64,000 nucleotides of DNA from Marsupella aquatica. Lineage: Eukaryota; Marchantiophyta. The stretch spans positions 18,042,001 to 18,106,000 of the forward strand of contig OZ316897.1 in NCBI GenBank assembly GCA_973895155.1. Reading direction: 5' to 3'. The translations under genes were made by a program, and so were the position numbers. The notes under the pieces are model-generated. The model saw nothing but the letters and a program-made list of their open reading frames with translations. It was not told the origin of the DNA and made no database searches. Of the stretch, positions 31,316-41,099 are shown piece by piece; within the stretch, counting starts at the first letter, position 1, and every line of letters begins with the position of its first letter.

Positions 31316-34300
31316 TCAGGAGGGCCTAGTTGGTTTTATGGGAGCATCAGACAGATAAACTTCCAAGTAACGAACTTCCTCCAGTTCAAATTCCAATGGC
31401 TGCAGGACTAGCGAAGAGGTCGAAAAATCCGAGGTGTACCCATCATCTGTTTGTGTTTCTCCAAAATGTGGTTCCGGAACCCAACTAACAGTCACCTTAG
31501 GCTTCCCAAATGAAAGCTCTTGAGATTGCCAATTAACCTGAACTTGAGCCTTATACAACCATGGTCGGCCTAACAAAACAGGAAAGCTGGATGGTATTTC
31601 CGGATTAATAACCACATAATCCAACAGAAAAGGGACACCAGCAATCAAAGTTTCTACTTTGGTCAGCTTCCCTATGGGTACCACACGAGACTGATCCGCC
31701 ATGCGCAAAATCTTGGGAGTGGGCTCAAACTTAGTGAAACCCAAATTAAATGCTGCTGATTGTGTAATCAGATTAACGCTGGCTCCTCCATCCACAGGAA
31801 CTCTCCGAATGACACACCCCTGGATTTGAACCTCAATTTCCATCGGTCCTTTGTCCTCCCACTCTGTTCGTAGCACATCCACAGAAGGTAACTTCTTCTT
31901 CCTCCGTTTTCCTGCAAGGAGGCTCCTCAGCTGTCGCCTATAAACCGGATTGTCCTGTAATAATTCCCCAATGGTGATATGTGCAGGATGATTCTTGACA
32001 TCTTCAACAATATCATAACCTGGATTTTTCAGTGGCTCTTTAGCTTTGACTACTACTGGTGGGTTAGGAGATTGCACTTGCTCCTTAACTAGCTCTTCCA
32101 GATGGTCTTTCACTTCCAAAGAGATGTCGGGCAAGAAGTATTTTGGGTCATATCGGTCATAAGCAGGGTCGTCTTCTTTGTCGAGGCCTTCCTTACATGG
32201 CTTGCGCCCTTCATCCTTGGGAGCTTTCGCGACCTTCTGATGCTCGTGCTTCTTGGTCTCCTTTTTCTTCGAACGAGTAGTTGCGTAAATATTAGTCAGA
32301 ACTTTATCCCGATTCTGAACTCGATCATTCGGCATACCAACTACTTCAGGTTTCACTAAATGACTTACCAAGACATCAGGCACCACCCCGGATACTGGTT
32401 GATGAAAAAGTGAATCTGGCTTTAATTCCACCCGATTTACATCCATATGTTGAATGAAGCTGCATTGCTCCATCTCTTCAGAATAAACCATCCGAATCTT
32501 GGCTTCAGGTCGACTTGCTTCTTTAACTGGCTCTTGAGCAAATCGAACCATCAGCCTAGGCTTAGCCGGATTCGGGCATTCCACCGGTAAGTGTCCTTCT
32601 TTTCCACAGTTCCCACAGACAGGTGTATACCCCACCTCCTGTTTGGGATAAGGGCACTGGGGTGAATAATGATCAGGTTGGCCACAATTCCAACAAGCCC
32701 CTTTTTGACGCGGCATTCCTCGTGGTGGGTATCCTCCCGGGGGTCCCATGGGTGGTCTTGACGTTGGTTTATTGAAAGTGGGCTTAGGTGGTCCCCAAGT
32801 CGGTCTGGAAGCAGGAGGTGGTGGGAAATACTGTCCAGGGGGTGCTGTTTGGACGGTATACGCGGGATCGTACTCATACTCCTCAGCCTCTTCTTGAGCA
32901 TCTACATAATTCACCGGGGTTCGTAATGTGGGGCACTCGTTCGGGTAATGGCCCTGCTGACTGCATCGGGTGCACCATACGTTCATTCTCATGGGAGCAG
33001 GCAACCTTCGTACTGGTTTTACCGCGGCGATATTGACATTCAACTTGGACAATTGGCCAGAGAGTTCTTCCATCATGCGATCCATCTTCTTCTGGTTGGG
33101 AACTTTATTATTCCCTTTTACAGAGGATTTCTTCTTTTTAGGAGCAACGGATTCTGAGTCGGAACTTGAGCTTGAACTATCACTAGTGCTCGAATTTGTA
33201 CTCTCGTCCTCCTCACTAGTGCTACTTTCACTTGATTCCGTCTCCGAGTCAGATTTAGACCTGGACGTTTTCTTCTTCTTTCTTTTGTCTTTCTTCAGGT
33301 CCTTCTTAACTCGTTTTCTCTCTGAAATCTCCGAGTCTACGTACTTCTGGGCTGCCTCTTGTACTTCTTCCAAAGTGGTGCCACCTTCTCGTCTCACGTA
33401 ACGAGCAATCCTGGAGGGTAAACCGTTAATAAACCAGTCCTTGATAGTAGATTTCGAGGTAGCTGGATTATATTGATCTACCAAATCCAATAATTTGTCG
33501 GCATATTTCCTCACAGACCCATGTTTCTTCATGTGCAGATGTGAGATTCGGGCAAAGGCACGCGCAGCTGCTCCTTCTTCTTTATATTTGGCCAAGAAAG
33601 CAGCCTTCAATTTCCCCCAATCCTGCTTGTCCGGAAAACGGTCATACCATTTCTGAGCACCCTTTTTCATTAGACCACCAAACAGATTGGCTTTTTCAGC
33701 GTCTTGACTCTGTCCATTGGATGCAGCTGCAACTTCAAATTCTTTCAAATACACCTCTGCATCCTCCTTGGAAGTACCGAAGAACCGGTCGTACCTCACA
33801 TTATTTCGAGCCATCGTGGTTGGAGCTAGGAGGGTAACGAAAGGAAGAGCTGATCGGGTAGCAAATGGGTTTGGGCTGCCCAAGCCTGAACTGCTGCTTG
33901 TCTCACTAGAAGACGAACCACCGGCTTCACTCAGTGGTTCTGGATTATCCAATTGTGAAAGACCGACAGAATTATCTTGGGCCAGCGATTCTGCAACTGT
34001 ATTCTCGGGCAAACCCAAATTTCTTCCTTCGGTATGAGATAAGGCCCTCTCAGTGGTACTATCCACACCAGAGTCAATTTGGTTCACCGAACGTACTGTC
34101 TGCTGGCGGAGCTTGGTCTTTTGAGAACCAATAAGTTTTGGACCTGAACGAAGATTTACAAACAGGGGTCGGGTCGACGTGGGCCTTTCCAAAGAGCCAC
34201 TTGCCTCTTGAATAGATCCCACTTGTTTCCACACACTACCCGGTGCAGGTGCTCCTGGCGACTGGAATTCGGGTAACAATGTGCGAGGGGTCACTACTAA

Positions 34301-34369
34301 TTTTGCAGCATCCGAATTACTGGAGGTCTTGGTAGGTTTTCTTTTATTCGGTGGATCTCCCTCAGACAT
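31316..34369 (-). CDS. Gypsy gag-protease ORF
   Basis: 1,017 codons from ATG at 34369. The gag capsid-type region is ~185-345 (RYDRFFGTSKEDAEVYL, then WYDRFPDKQDWGKLKAAF). A lysine/serine-rich linker follows. Three CCHC zinc knuckles lie at ~466-479, 559-572 and 585-598 (CTRCSQQGHYPNEC is the first). The retropepsin has DGGAS at ~860-864 where DSGAS/DTGAS is usual, and ends in LLGRPWL. The ORF ends in TGA at 31316-31318, and pol follows in the same frame. The bases after the stop are CAA TTA, matching the CAR-YYA readthrough context. Confidence 0.93.
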   Translation of the reverse strand: MSEGDPPNKRKPTKTSSNSDAAKLVVTPRTLLPEFQSPGAPAPGSVWKQVGSIQEASGSLERPTSTRPLFVNLRSGPKLIGSQKTKLRQQTVRSVNQIDSGVDSTTERALSHTEGRNLGLPENTVAESLAQDNSVGLSQLDNPEPLSEAGGSSSSETSSSSGLGSPNPFATRSALPFVTLLAPTTMARNNVRYDRFFGTSKEDAEVYLKEFEVAAASNGQSQDAEKANLFGGLMKKGAQKWYDRFPDKQDWGKLKAAFLAKYKEEGAAARAFARISHLHMKKHGSVRKYADKLLDLVDQYNPATSKSTIKDWFINGLPSRIARYVRREGGTTLEEVQEAAQKYVDSEISERKRVKKDLKKDKRKKKKTSRSKSDSETESSESSTSEEDESTNSSTSDSSSSSSDSESVAPKKKKSSVKGNNKVPNQKKMDRMMEELSGQLSKLNVNIAAVKPVRRLPAPMRMNVWCTRCSQQGHYPNECPTLRTPVNYVDAQEEAEEYEYDPAYTVQTAPPGQYFPPPPASRPTWGPPKPTFNKPTSRPPMGPPGGYPPRGMPRQKGACWNCGQPDHYSPQCPYPKQEVGYTPVCGNCGKEGHLPVECPNPAKPRLMVRFAQEPVKEASRPEAKIRMVYSEEMEQCSFIQHMDVNRVELKPDSLFHQPVSGVVPDVLVSHLVKPEVVGMPNDRVQNRDKVLTNIYATTRSKKKETKKHEHQKVAKAPKDEGRKPCKEGLDKEDDPAYDRYDPKYFLPDISLEVKDHLEELVKEQVQSPNPPVVVKAKEPLKNPGYDIVEDVKNHPAHITIGELLQDNPVYRRQLRSLLAGKRRKKKLPSVDVLRTEWEDKGPMEIEVQIQGCVIRRVPVDGGASVNLITQSAAFNLGFTKFEPTPKILRMADQSRVVPIGKLTKVETLIAGVPFLLDYVVINPEIPSSFPVLLGRPWLYKAQVQVNWQSQELSFGKPKVTVSWVPEPHFGETQTDDGYTSDFSTSSLVLQPLEFELEEVRYLEVYLSDAPIKPTRPS

Positions 34370-35558
34370 CCCTCATTCTCCAAGCACGGGTGATTTTGAG
34401 ACACCAGACCCGCTCCTCAGGAGTCTTTATGCAAGGAGTCACCATTTAGGTGCGACGTTATCACCCCACTCCGGGAGATATGAACCTGCTTCCTCAAAGT
34501 GACTTCCCGTAGCGTCGTTCAACATCCCTTGCATGATTCCTCCCCCTTGCTATCCCGTAGCTAATACTTCCCTTCAGTGACCAGCCGAGATTCTAAAACC
34601 TCGTTTTCTCTGGTGCGTCCTTCAGGTTGAGACGCGGAAAGGCACACCAGAAGCGTCGCGCACGTTGGTTCGTCACAGATTCCACCGGACGCTGCTCACA
34701 GCGTCCACTGGGATCGGACGCTACTCGAAGCGTCCTGACTTGCGGAATCTTCTGGGACGAATCGCATTGGACGCTCTTCGCGGCGTCCTTCCTTATCTCC
34801 TTTACGGTGGCGATTACTGGAACCGGGCGTTCCCCATAATCTCCGACTTCCTTCACCCTGAAATTTCTTTACCACATGGTACGCTACACTAGGCCATCCT
34901 ACTAATCAGACGTCTAACTCCTTCCTAATCTTCTACGCAATTCCTGGTGCATGATTCTTTCCGCTAACTCCCGAATGGAAATGACTAAATATCTCTCCTG
35001 TGTGATCCTACCATTCAGCCTTAATATTACTAAATGCAAACTTTCATCTTCCCACCAGGTGATAGTTAACCAATGTATGCCATTCCTCCCTCTCAGGCTC
35101 AGAACCCAAGAATTAACATAACGATTCCTCAAATTCCTAATTCTTAATGTTCCCAAAGATCGGATAGGTGGCATCGGTCACACGAACCAGGATGGTTGGA
35201 CAATTTTACAAATCATACGTCCCGAGCAACGTTAGAATAACTTCACTTGTCACTCAAAGTGTCTTTGGTGTCTTCGACTATCTCCAAAGCAACTTGACGA
35301 GCAACAGCTCCTCTCTGTGAGGCCTTTTCTGGTGGGAGGGCGGTTTCTTCTCTTAAGTTTGGCACCACAAATTTTTCCAATACTCTTAAGAGAGCTTCCG
35401 GGGCGCTTTGGATAGAGTACGGCATCACCTCGAAATGGAAGCTCTTCATCTTTTTAACTGGAGTGATGACGCATCTTCACAATTATAGTAGAACGTGAAT
35501 TCCTCTCCCGTCTAGCTCCTTCTGGCATACACTGCCTGTACGTCAATTCAATCTTAAA
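34370..35558 (-). other. Gypsy 5' leader with hairpins
   Basis: Untranslated region between PBS and gag. It holds GGACGCT...AGCGTCC hairpins at 34,640-34,790 like those in the LTRs. Two short minus-strand ORFs (35174-34914, 86 codons; 35449-35243, 68 codons) have no recognisable domain. Structure here would be the likely site of the packaging/dimerisation signal. Confidence 0.5.
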
Positions 35559-35581
35559 TTCGTTCCCCGGCAGCGGCGCCA
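35559..35581 (-). other. Gypsy primer-binding site (tRNA-Asp-like)
   Basis: The minus strand reads TGGCGCCGCTGCCGGGGA and further, six bases (TCTTTT) after the 5' LTR. It is complementary to the CCA end of plant tRNA-Asp as I remember it, with about one mismatch. Confidence 0.85.
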
Positions 35582-35587
35582 AAAAGA

Positions 35588-36949
35588 TGTCGTATAGTGC
35601 TAAGTATCAAAAGTGACTCTTCTCACCTAAAACCAGGGTTTCGATCCCTTTAAGAACAGATTTCAGAATGAATTGTATAACTTTTATCACTCCGAGTGAT
35701 TTAGAGTCTTGAGCTCTATGTTGACTTCACTTCTCAATAAAAAAAATCGAATAAACAAACAACAAAGTAACTGAACTTCTGATTTATGAATTAGAGAAGA
35801 AATGAGTAAGGATTTAGAGACTACAAGCTGCTACTGCCACTCCTTCAGAAAGGATTTGGGCTCAGTATAGACATGAAATCTATCTCATAATTCATCCATC
35901 TCACTCTTCAAAACACAAAGGTTAATGATAATGGAATTCTCAATCTGATGAAGCAGAAGCTTTCTGATTGCAAATGAATGATATGATTTAAAATGCCGTC
36001 AACATGGTTTGACATCAGCGATACACAATTCAGTCAAACTCTAAACCATATTCCAGAATCAAAGCAACAGTACTAACTACTCTGAGAATCAGAATTTACT
36101 TCTCATTTATCATTAACTATTCTTGAATTGGCTAGCGAATCCCGACTCTGCAAGCAAGCCTAGCAGTGAATTCAATACGAGTTTCAGAAATCTGCAACTG
36201 AATTCAATCACCACAGGAATCTCTTGAATTCAATCTTAACTTCAATCAATATAGCTTTACTTCCATACAAAACACTCACAGCATGCCTTGTTACAATGGA
36301 AGGAGGAGAAAACTATTCAGAAGACTCAATTCTGAATACAGTATTAACTCTATTTCTCTCTACTTCAAATGAGCATTCTACTCTGTCTTATAAGTGCTGG
36401 AATCCTAAAATGGAGGAGGTAAGAACAGTCGTGCCTTTCCAAGCTTAAAACTAAACAAGGGAGAAGCACAGCATAAGTACTTCAACAAGGGTGGTAGAAT
36501 ACTACTTTACTAGTAATCTACTTCAAAAACTAAGTGTTGAGCGGACGCTGCTAGAAGCGTCTTAAGTAAAACCAACGGACGCTGCTCACACTGCTCACAG
36601 CGTCAATACTAGGGTGGACGCTGCTCACAGCGTCGTGTGTTGAAGCTGACGCTTTCCACAGCGTCGGTCGAAATCCTCATAGAGTCTTGGTGGCGGTCGG
36701 GCGCTGCCAAAAGCGTCATGAGGAGGTTGGACGCTTCCGCAGCGTCTTGAGTAAAAGAAACGGGCGCTGGTCACAGCATCGGGCAAAGTACACTAGGAAT
36801 CGTCAGGAAAGCCGGAGATGTCAAATATTTCTATAAGTGTCCAGAACAAGTAAATGTTGGCCGGAAGGTGTCTAAAGTGTAAGTAAATCTTGTGATATGC
36901 TAAAAATAAACAAGTTTCCAGAAAAAATTGCAGGGACACCCATACCACA
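35588..36949 (-). repeat. Gypsy 5' LTR
   Basis: It has the same ends and length as the 3' LTR. On the minus strand it starts TGTGGTATGGG at 36949 and ends CTATACGACA at 35588. CACTTATAAGACAG near 36,385 is a TATA-like promoter element. The hairpin cluster is at about 36,540-36,785. The 74-codon ORF inside it is LTR sequence, not a gene. Confidence 0.95.
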
Positions 36950-36954
36950 GGGAG

Positions 36955-37891
36955 CCATGGGACGCACCACAGGAACTACCATGCGTTGGTGGAACTACTA
37001 TGCGTTGGTGGACCTACTATGCGTTGGTGGACCTACTGTGCGTTGGTAGAACTACTATGCGCTGGTGGACCTACTGTGCGTTGGTAGAACCACTATGCGT
37101 TGGTGAATATTATTGTAGTTGGTGGAACTACTCACATGCATTGGTGGAACTTCTATAGTCCGTTAATATAGCTAAAGAAGTTTAATAAAGTTTAAATTTA
37201 ATAATCTAACTACTAAATTACTTATATAATCTATAGCATATTAAAACAAACAATTTTTTTATAACTTAAGAGAAAATCATGACAACGTAGACTGAGCAGC
37301 AGGAAGGAGCTCTGTGCAAGGAAGGCTGGACTTGGACGTCGTGTGTTGGGGAGAGCTGGGTTGTGCTATTACTCAAGGAGTAATCAGCCAAGCTTCACAG
37401 CAACGGTTTGCCAGGTTTGCGAGCTGGATTGTGGCTCTTTCTAGTGGGCAGCACAACTGGGTTCTTTTCCCCCGATACATAGCCTTGGTGATAGGTGACG
37501 TATTGGTGATTGTAAACTGTAGGGAGGATTTTGATTGCATTTACGATGAGCACAGTAGGGAGGCTGAGACACTGATCAAGGTGCAGCAGGAGGAGCATTT
37601 ACAGTTCAATTTGGCAAGGCTACGTGATCCATGGGGAGTCCCGGCCTTTGTCTGGTAGAGAGCACTAAGGGATTTATGGCCAGAGCTGAGCTTGCAGGGC
37701 AAGCATGAGGCCGGGCCTCATTGCAGTCTGAAGGAAGATCGCCGGCCTGGTACCAGCTTTGAAGTTGAGTCAACTGTGCATGCGTAACTTGACATTCTAA
37801 AATGGAGGTGTGAGATCTGTATGTGCCCCCAAGAATGAAGTGCAGTGAAGGAGGTTGAGTTCAGGATTGAGTTTGCAAGGCAAGTACGGGA
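36955..37891. other. Right part of the interval splitting the Helitron
   Basis: It begins with a 20-21-bp minisatellite (36,965-37,150; GCGTTGGTGGACCTACTAT-type units). AT-rich DNA follows. An unrecognised 115-codon ORF lies at 37314-37658 (REAETLIKVQQEEHLQFN, GVPAFVW at its end). The left edge of Helitron helicase homology is near 37,895. Confidence 0.4.
37314..37658 (+). CDS. Unrecognised short ORF
   Basis: 115 codons, with two hydrophobic stretches (WIVALSSGQHNWVLF, YIALVIGDVLVIVN) and a charged helix (EAETLIKVQQEEHLQF). I recognise no family. It may be a captured gene fragment or chance. It lies between a minisatellite and the Helitron helicase end. Confidence 0.2.
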   Translation: MQGRLDLDVVCWGELGCAITQGVISQASQQRFARFASWIVALSSGQHNWVLFPRYIALVIGDVLVIVNCREDFDCIYDEHSREAETLIKVQQEEHLQFNLARLRDPWGVPAFVW

Positions 37892-38548
37892 TTGGTTCGA
37901 GTGGATGATAAGTTCTTAAGCGAGAGAACTATCCTGGCGCCAACCAACAATGAGGCGCTCAAAATCAACAATTGCATTCTAGAAGGACTTCCTGGGGAGT
38001 CAAAGGAGTTTTTAAGCGTCGATCGTCCAGATCAACTGGAAGGGGAGAATTTTTATCCTACGGAGTTCTTGAATACGCTAACACCGAGTGGTTTACCACC
38101 TCACAAGTTGGTACTGAAGGTTGGATGCCCTATAATCTTGCTAAGGAATATAGATCACTCACTTGGATTATGTAATGGCACAAGGCTCATTGTGAGATCC
38201 ATGAATCGTCGTGTCATTGATGCACGAGTCCTTGCAGGAAAATATGCTGGAACTATTATGTTCATCCCACGCATTCCATTGACGTCTGATGAATCACTTC
38301 CTTTTATATTACGTAGGGTCCAGTTTCCCATCCGAGTGGCATATGCGATGACCATCAACAAGGCTCGAGGTCAAACTTTAGAACATGTAGGGTTGCAGCT
38401 TTCAAAACCTGTTTTTAGTCACGGCCAGTTGTACGTAGCATTCTCAAGAGCAACATCGCCTAGAAGTATTAAGGTTTTGCTTCCAGATTTCAAGGAGGGT
38501 CATGCAAGGTTGACCAAAAATGTTGTATATGATGAAGTTCTTTATTGA
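37892..38548 (+). pseudogene. Helitron helicase C-terminal part
   Basis: Starts within ERTILAPTNNEALKINN and holds LKVGCPIILLRNID, LCNGTRLIV, FPIRVAYAMTINKARGQT and LYVAFSRATS. These are the PIF1/RecD-like helicase motifs that follow Walker B in Helitron proteins. It is the missing C-terminus of the protein cut at 16576, same strand. About 150-200 codons between the two are absent. The frame is open to a plausible native stop. Confidence 0.9.
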
Positions 38549-38639
38549 ACGCGAATAAAGTTGGCATGAGTATGGTATCAATGTCTGCATATAATTTGTA
38601 TTTAAGCATGTATTTCATTTTCATCATGCTTCCCATATC

Positions 38640-39095
38640 CCATGACATATTTTATGACCTTGACATTTGTGCCTCGCTCAAACATTTGTTCTCTCATGGA
38701 CATGTTTTGCTCATCTCAATATCTTTTGCTCATCTCAACATGTTTTATCACTTGACTTCTTTGTATCACTCAACATCCTTTTATCACCTCGACATATTTA
38801 TATCACTCGACATTTGTTTATCACTGGACATCCTTTTATCACCTCGAGATCCTTTTATCACCTCGACATATATATATCACTCGACATCTGTTTATCATTG
38901 GACATCCTTTTATCACCTTCAGTTGACATATTTATATCACTGGACATCCTTTTATCACCTCGACATATTTATATCACTCGACATCTGTTTATCACTGGAA
39001 ATCCTTTTATCACCTTGACATATTAATATCACTCGACATCTTTTTATCACTCAACATCTTTTTATCACTCGACATCTTTTTATCACTCGACATCT
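38640..39095. repeat. TATCACTCGACATCTTTT minisatellite near Helitron 3' end
   Basis: About 20 imperfect tandem units of 18-27 bases (TTTTATCACTCGACATC, TTTTATCACCTCGACAT) run to the Helitron terminal hairpin. They encode nothing. ORFs across them are artefacts. Confidence 0.9.
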
Positions 39096-39097
39096 TT

Positions 39098-39123
39098 CGT
39101 GCAACGCACGGGCATGGGGCTAG
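39098..39123 (+). other. Helitron 3' terminus
   Basis: Hairpin CGTGC-AAC-GCACG (39098-39110), then GGCATGGGG and CTAG (39120-39123), followed by T. This is the canonical plant Helitron end: GC-rich hairpin about ten bases before CTRR, inserted 5' of T. It defines the end of the element whose Rep lies at 13.9 kb. Confidence 0.93.
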
Positions 39124-41099
39124 TATATTAAGAAAAGGTTCCATTCAGCCCCTTCCACACACCCCTTCCACACACAGTCCTCTCCTTCTTGGAAAGGGCC
39201 CTACCCTCATTCTTGCAAAGTGGTAGAGTTGTGCTGTCTCACACCCCAGTTGCCACTACTGGCAAAGGGTGAAAGGAAAGGGGGTCATGGGCTATGAACT
39301 CTAGAGGGCAGTTTAGGGGGAGGGGGTTACAGTCCATGATTTGCAAGAGGAGATGGGTTACCTTGTGTAAGCACCTGAGTGTATTACAGTTTCCTTAAAT
39401 GTCTGTGTGTATTATAGGTTTCCCTAAATCCCTCAATGGAGAGTGAGTTTCTGGTGTTAGTGGCGAGTGAAGTCAATTTATAAGTCACCAGGATTTTTCT
39501 ACTTTTTTTGATGAGGCAGAATTAACATGCGGATGAATAGAAAAACCCACCTGTACATTTAATGGTGAATCTGCCTCACCATCCCTATTTATGGGAGCTC
39601 CTATTGTAAGTAGCAACCTAGTGGTGGACCTAGCTAGCCACCAATACCCTCATCAAACTCACTAGTCTTGGCTAAGTATTTTGAGTATCCAAGCTAGTGC
39701 CACCACAGAACTCCACGAGCAAGCAACCCAGTGTCTCTATCACCGTCAATGGCAACTCTCATACAAAGTTGCACTTGCTCCTCAACATGACCATCGCTTA
39801 ACAACCTCTACTATATATCTGCACAAGCAACCAACCAAATTGGTAAATAACCCGCCTTGACTTCGGATCCCAAGACTATTTTTTCTTCAAGCTCAACAAT
39901 TGTTAATAAATAGGTTAGTGGATATAGTCTCCCAGGTCCGCATGGCCTTGCCATAAGCAAAACCCAAGGTTGGCGCCCATTGTTTGTCCAGAATAGCCCC
40001 TCTATCATGTGCAGCCCAAGCTTCCCCACTATCTATTTGTCCCTAGTTGACCATCGTCCCTCCAAGACATGCCCATGGCCCAAATGACTAGCTTGTCCTG
40101 AAGCTTGTCCCAAAACGTTGGGACTAGCCCAGTCCTGACTCTCATAGCTTTCCTACTGGTCCGTTGAACTAGGATCATAGGGGCATGGGACACTTGGACC
40201 TCAACTCCCAGACCTAGTTTGCAATGCCTCCCTAACACAAGTGGGGGAGACATTGCACCAAACACGGATTGGTTGTTGTTTCTGCAAGATCGGCAAGCAA
40301 ACGAGATCTAGCCCTTTGCAAATTGTGAGAACCAAAGTCACCCCAAACCCACCCAATATTAGGAGGTAGCTTTCCAACGCACCCAAGAAGTCCTCTAGCG
40401 GACTTCCTGTTGAAGAAATATTGTTGTTTCCGTTTGGTGTCTTCCCTTAGTAGCACAACCGTCGCACTTCACAACTTGGGCTCGCCCCTCGCTCACTAAG
40501 TGACACCACTTCTCACATATATGTTTCTGGCAATCTGCTATCCACGGATCAACTTTGGTCCCCTATTTCTAGCCCCCCACTAGGACTCTAACCAAGTTGA
40601 CTACTAGGCACATAGCTAACTTGCTCAGCCCATAACGTTCTTGTCTTATGCATCCATAGATGAAGCACCTTAGCCCATTATGATCGGGCCAAATGATGTG
40701 GTGCTCATGCCCGGGTCCTCACAACCCATCGTCTGTTGAATGTCCCGGGTTGCACAACCCAAGTGGGAACCCAAGCCTTGCCAATTCTCATGCATTAAGC
40801 GTCTGTTCTGCATGAACTAAACTTGTTGCACTTAGGCCCTCAAAACTCAGAGTCCATTTGGGGAACCAAACAGCTCGCCCTAAGAACGGTTCTTCTCATG
40901 GCTTGACCAACTCATAATGTCTGTTACACCATTGCCCACACCATGGTGAGTGCTATTAGAGTATATCATGTTGTTTGAGTTTAGTCCCGAGTTTAGTGCT
41001 TTCATATGTGTGCTATATGACCCAATAGGGTTCAGTAGGGGGTCCAGTTCACGTTTGGAGGGATAGTTATCCCTTGTGGTGGCTTGAAGGCCTCATCTT
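39124..41099. other. No gene seen
   Basis: Roughly 2 kb of mixed-composition DNA. Short ORFs occur on both strands without domains. No repeat structure was noticed. The left LINE edge is near 41,090. Confidence 0.4.

Larger units (their letters stand above)
23452..36949 (-). mobile_element. Complete, very young Ty3/gypsy LTR retrotransposon
   Basis: The 13,498-bp element is flanked by the duplicated target GGGAG (23447-23451 and 36950-36954). Both LTRs are 1,362 bp and I found only three mismatches between them, so insertion is recent. The order on the minus strand is 5' LTR, PBS, 1.2-kb leader, gag-protease, UGA, RT-RNase H-integrase, internal polypurine tract, an 857-codon third ORF, a protease-like ORF, polypurine tract, 3' LTR. 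It sits inside the material that splits the Helitron. A second copy of the family starts at 62548. The long third ORF in the env position and the tRNA-Asp-like PBS recall the Athila/Tat side of plant gypsy elements. The integrase shows no chromodomain. Confidence 0.95.

Noticed and set aside
25591-34502. Many plus-strand ORFs opposite the gypsy genes
   Set aside because: They are shadows of the minus-strand coding sequence, with no recognisable domains.
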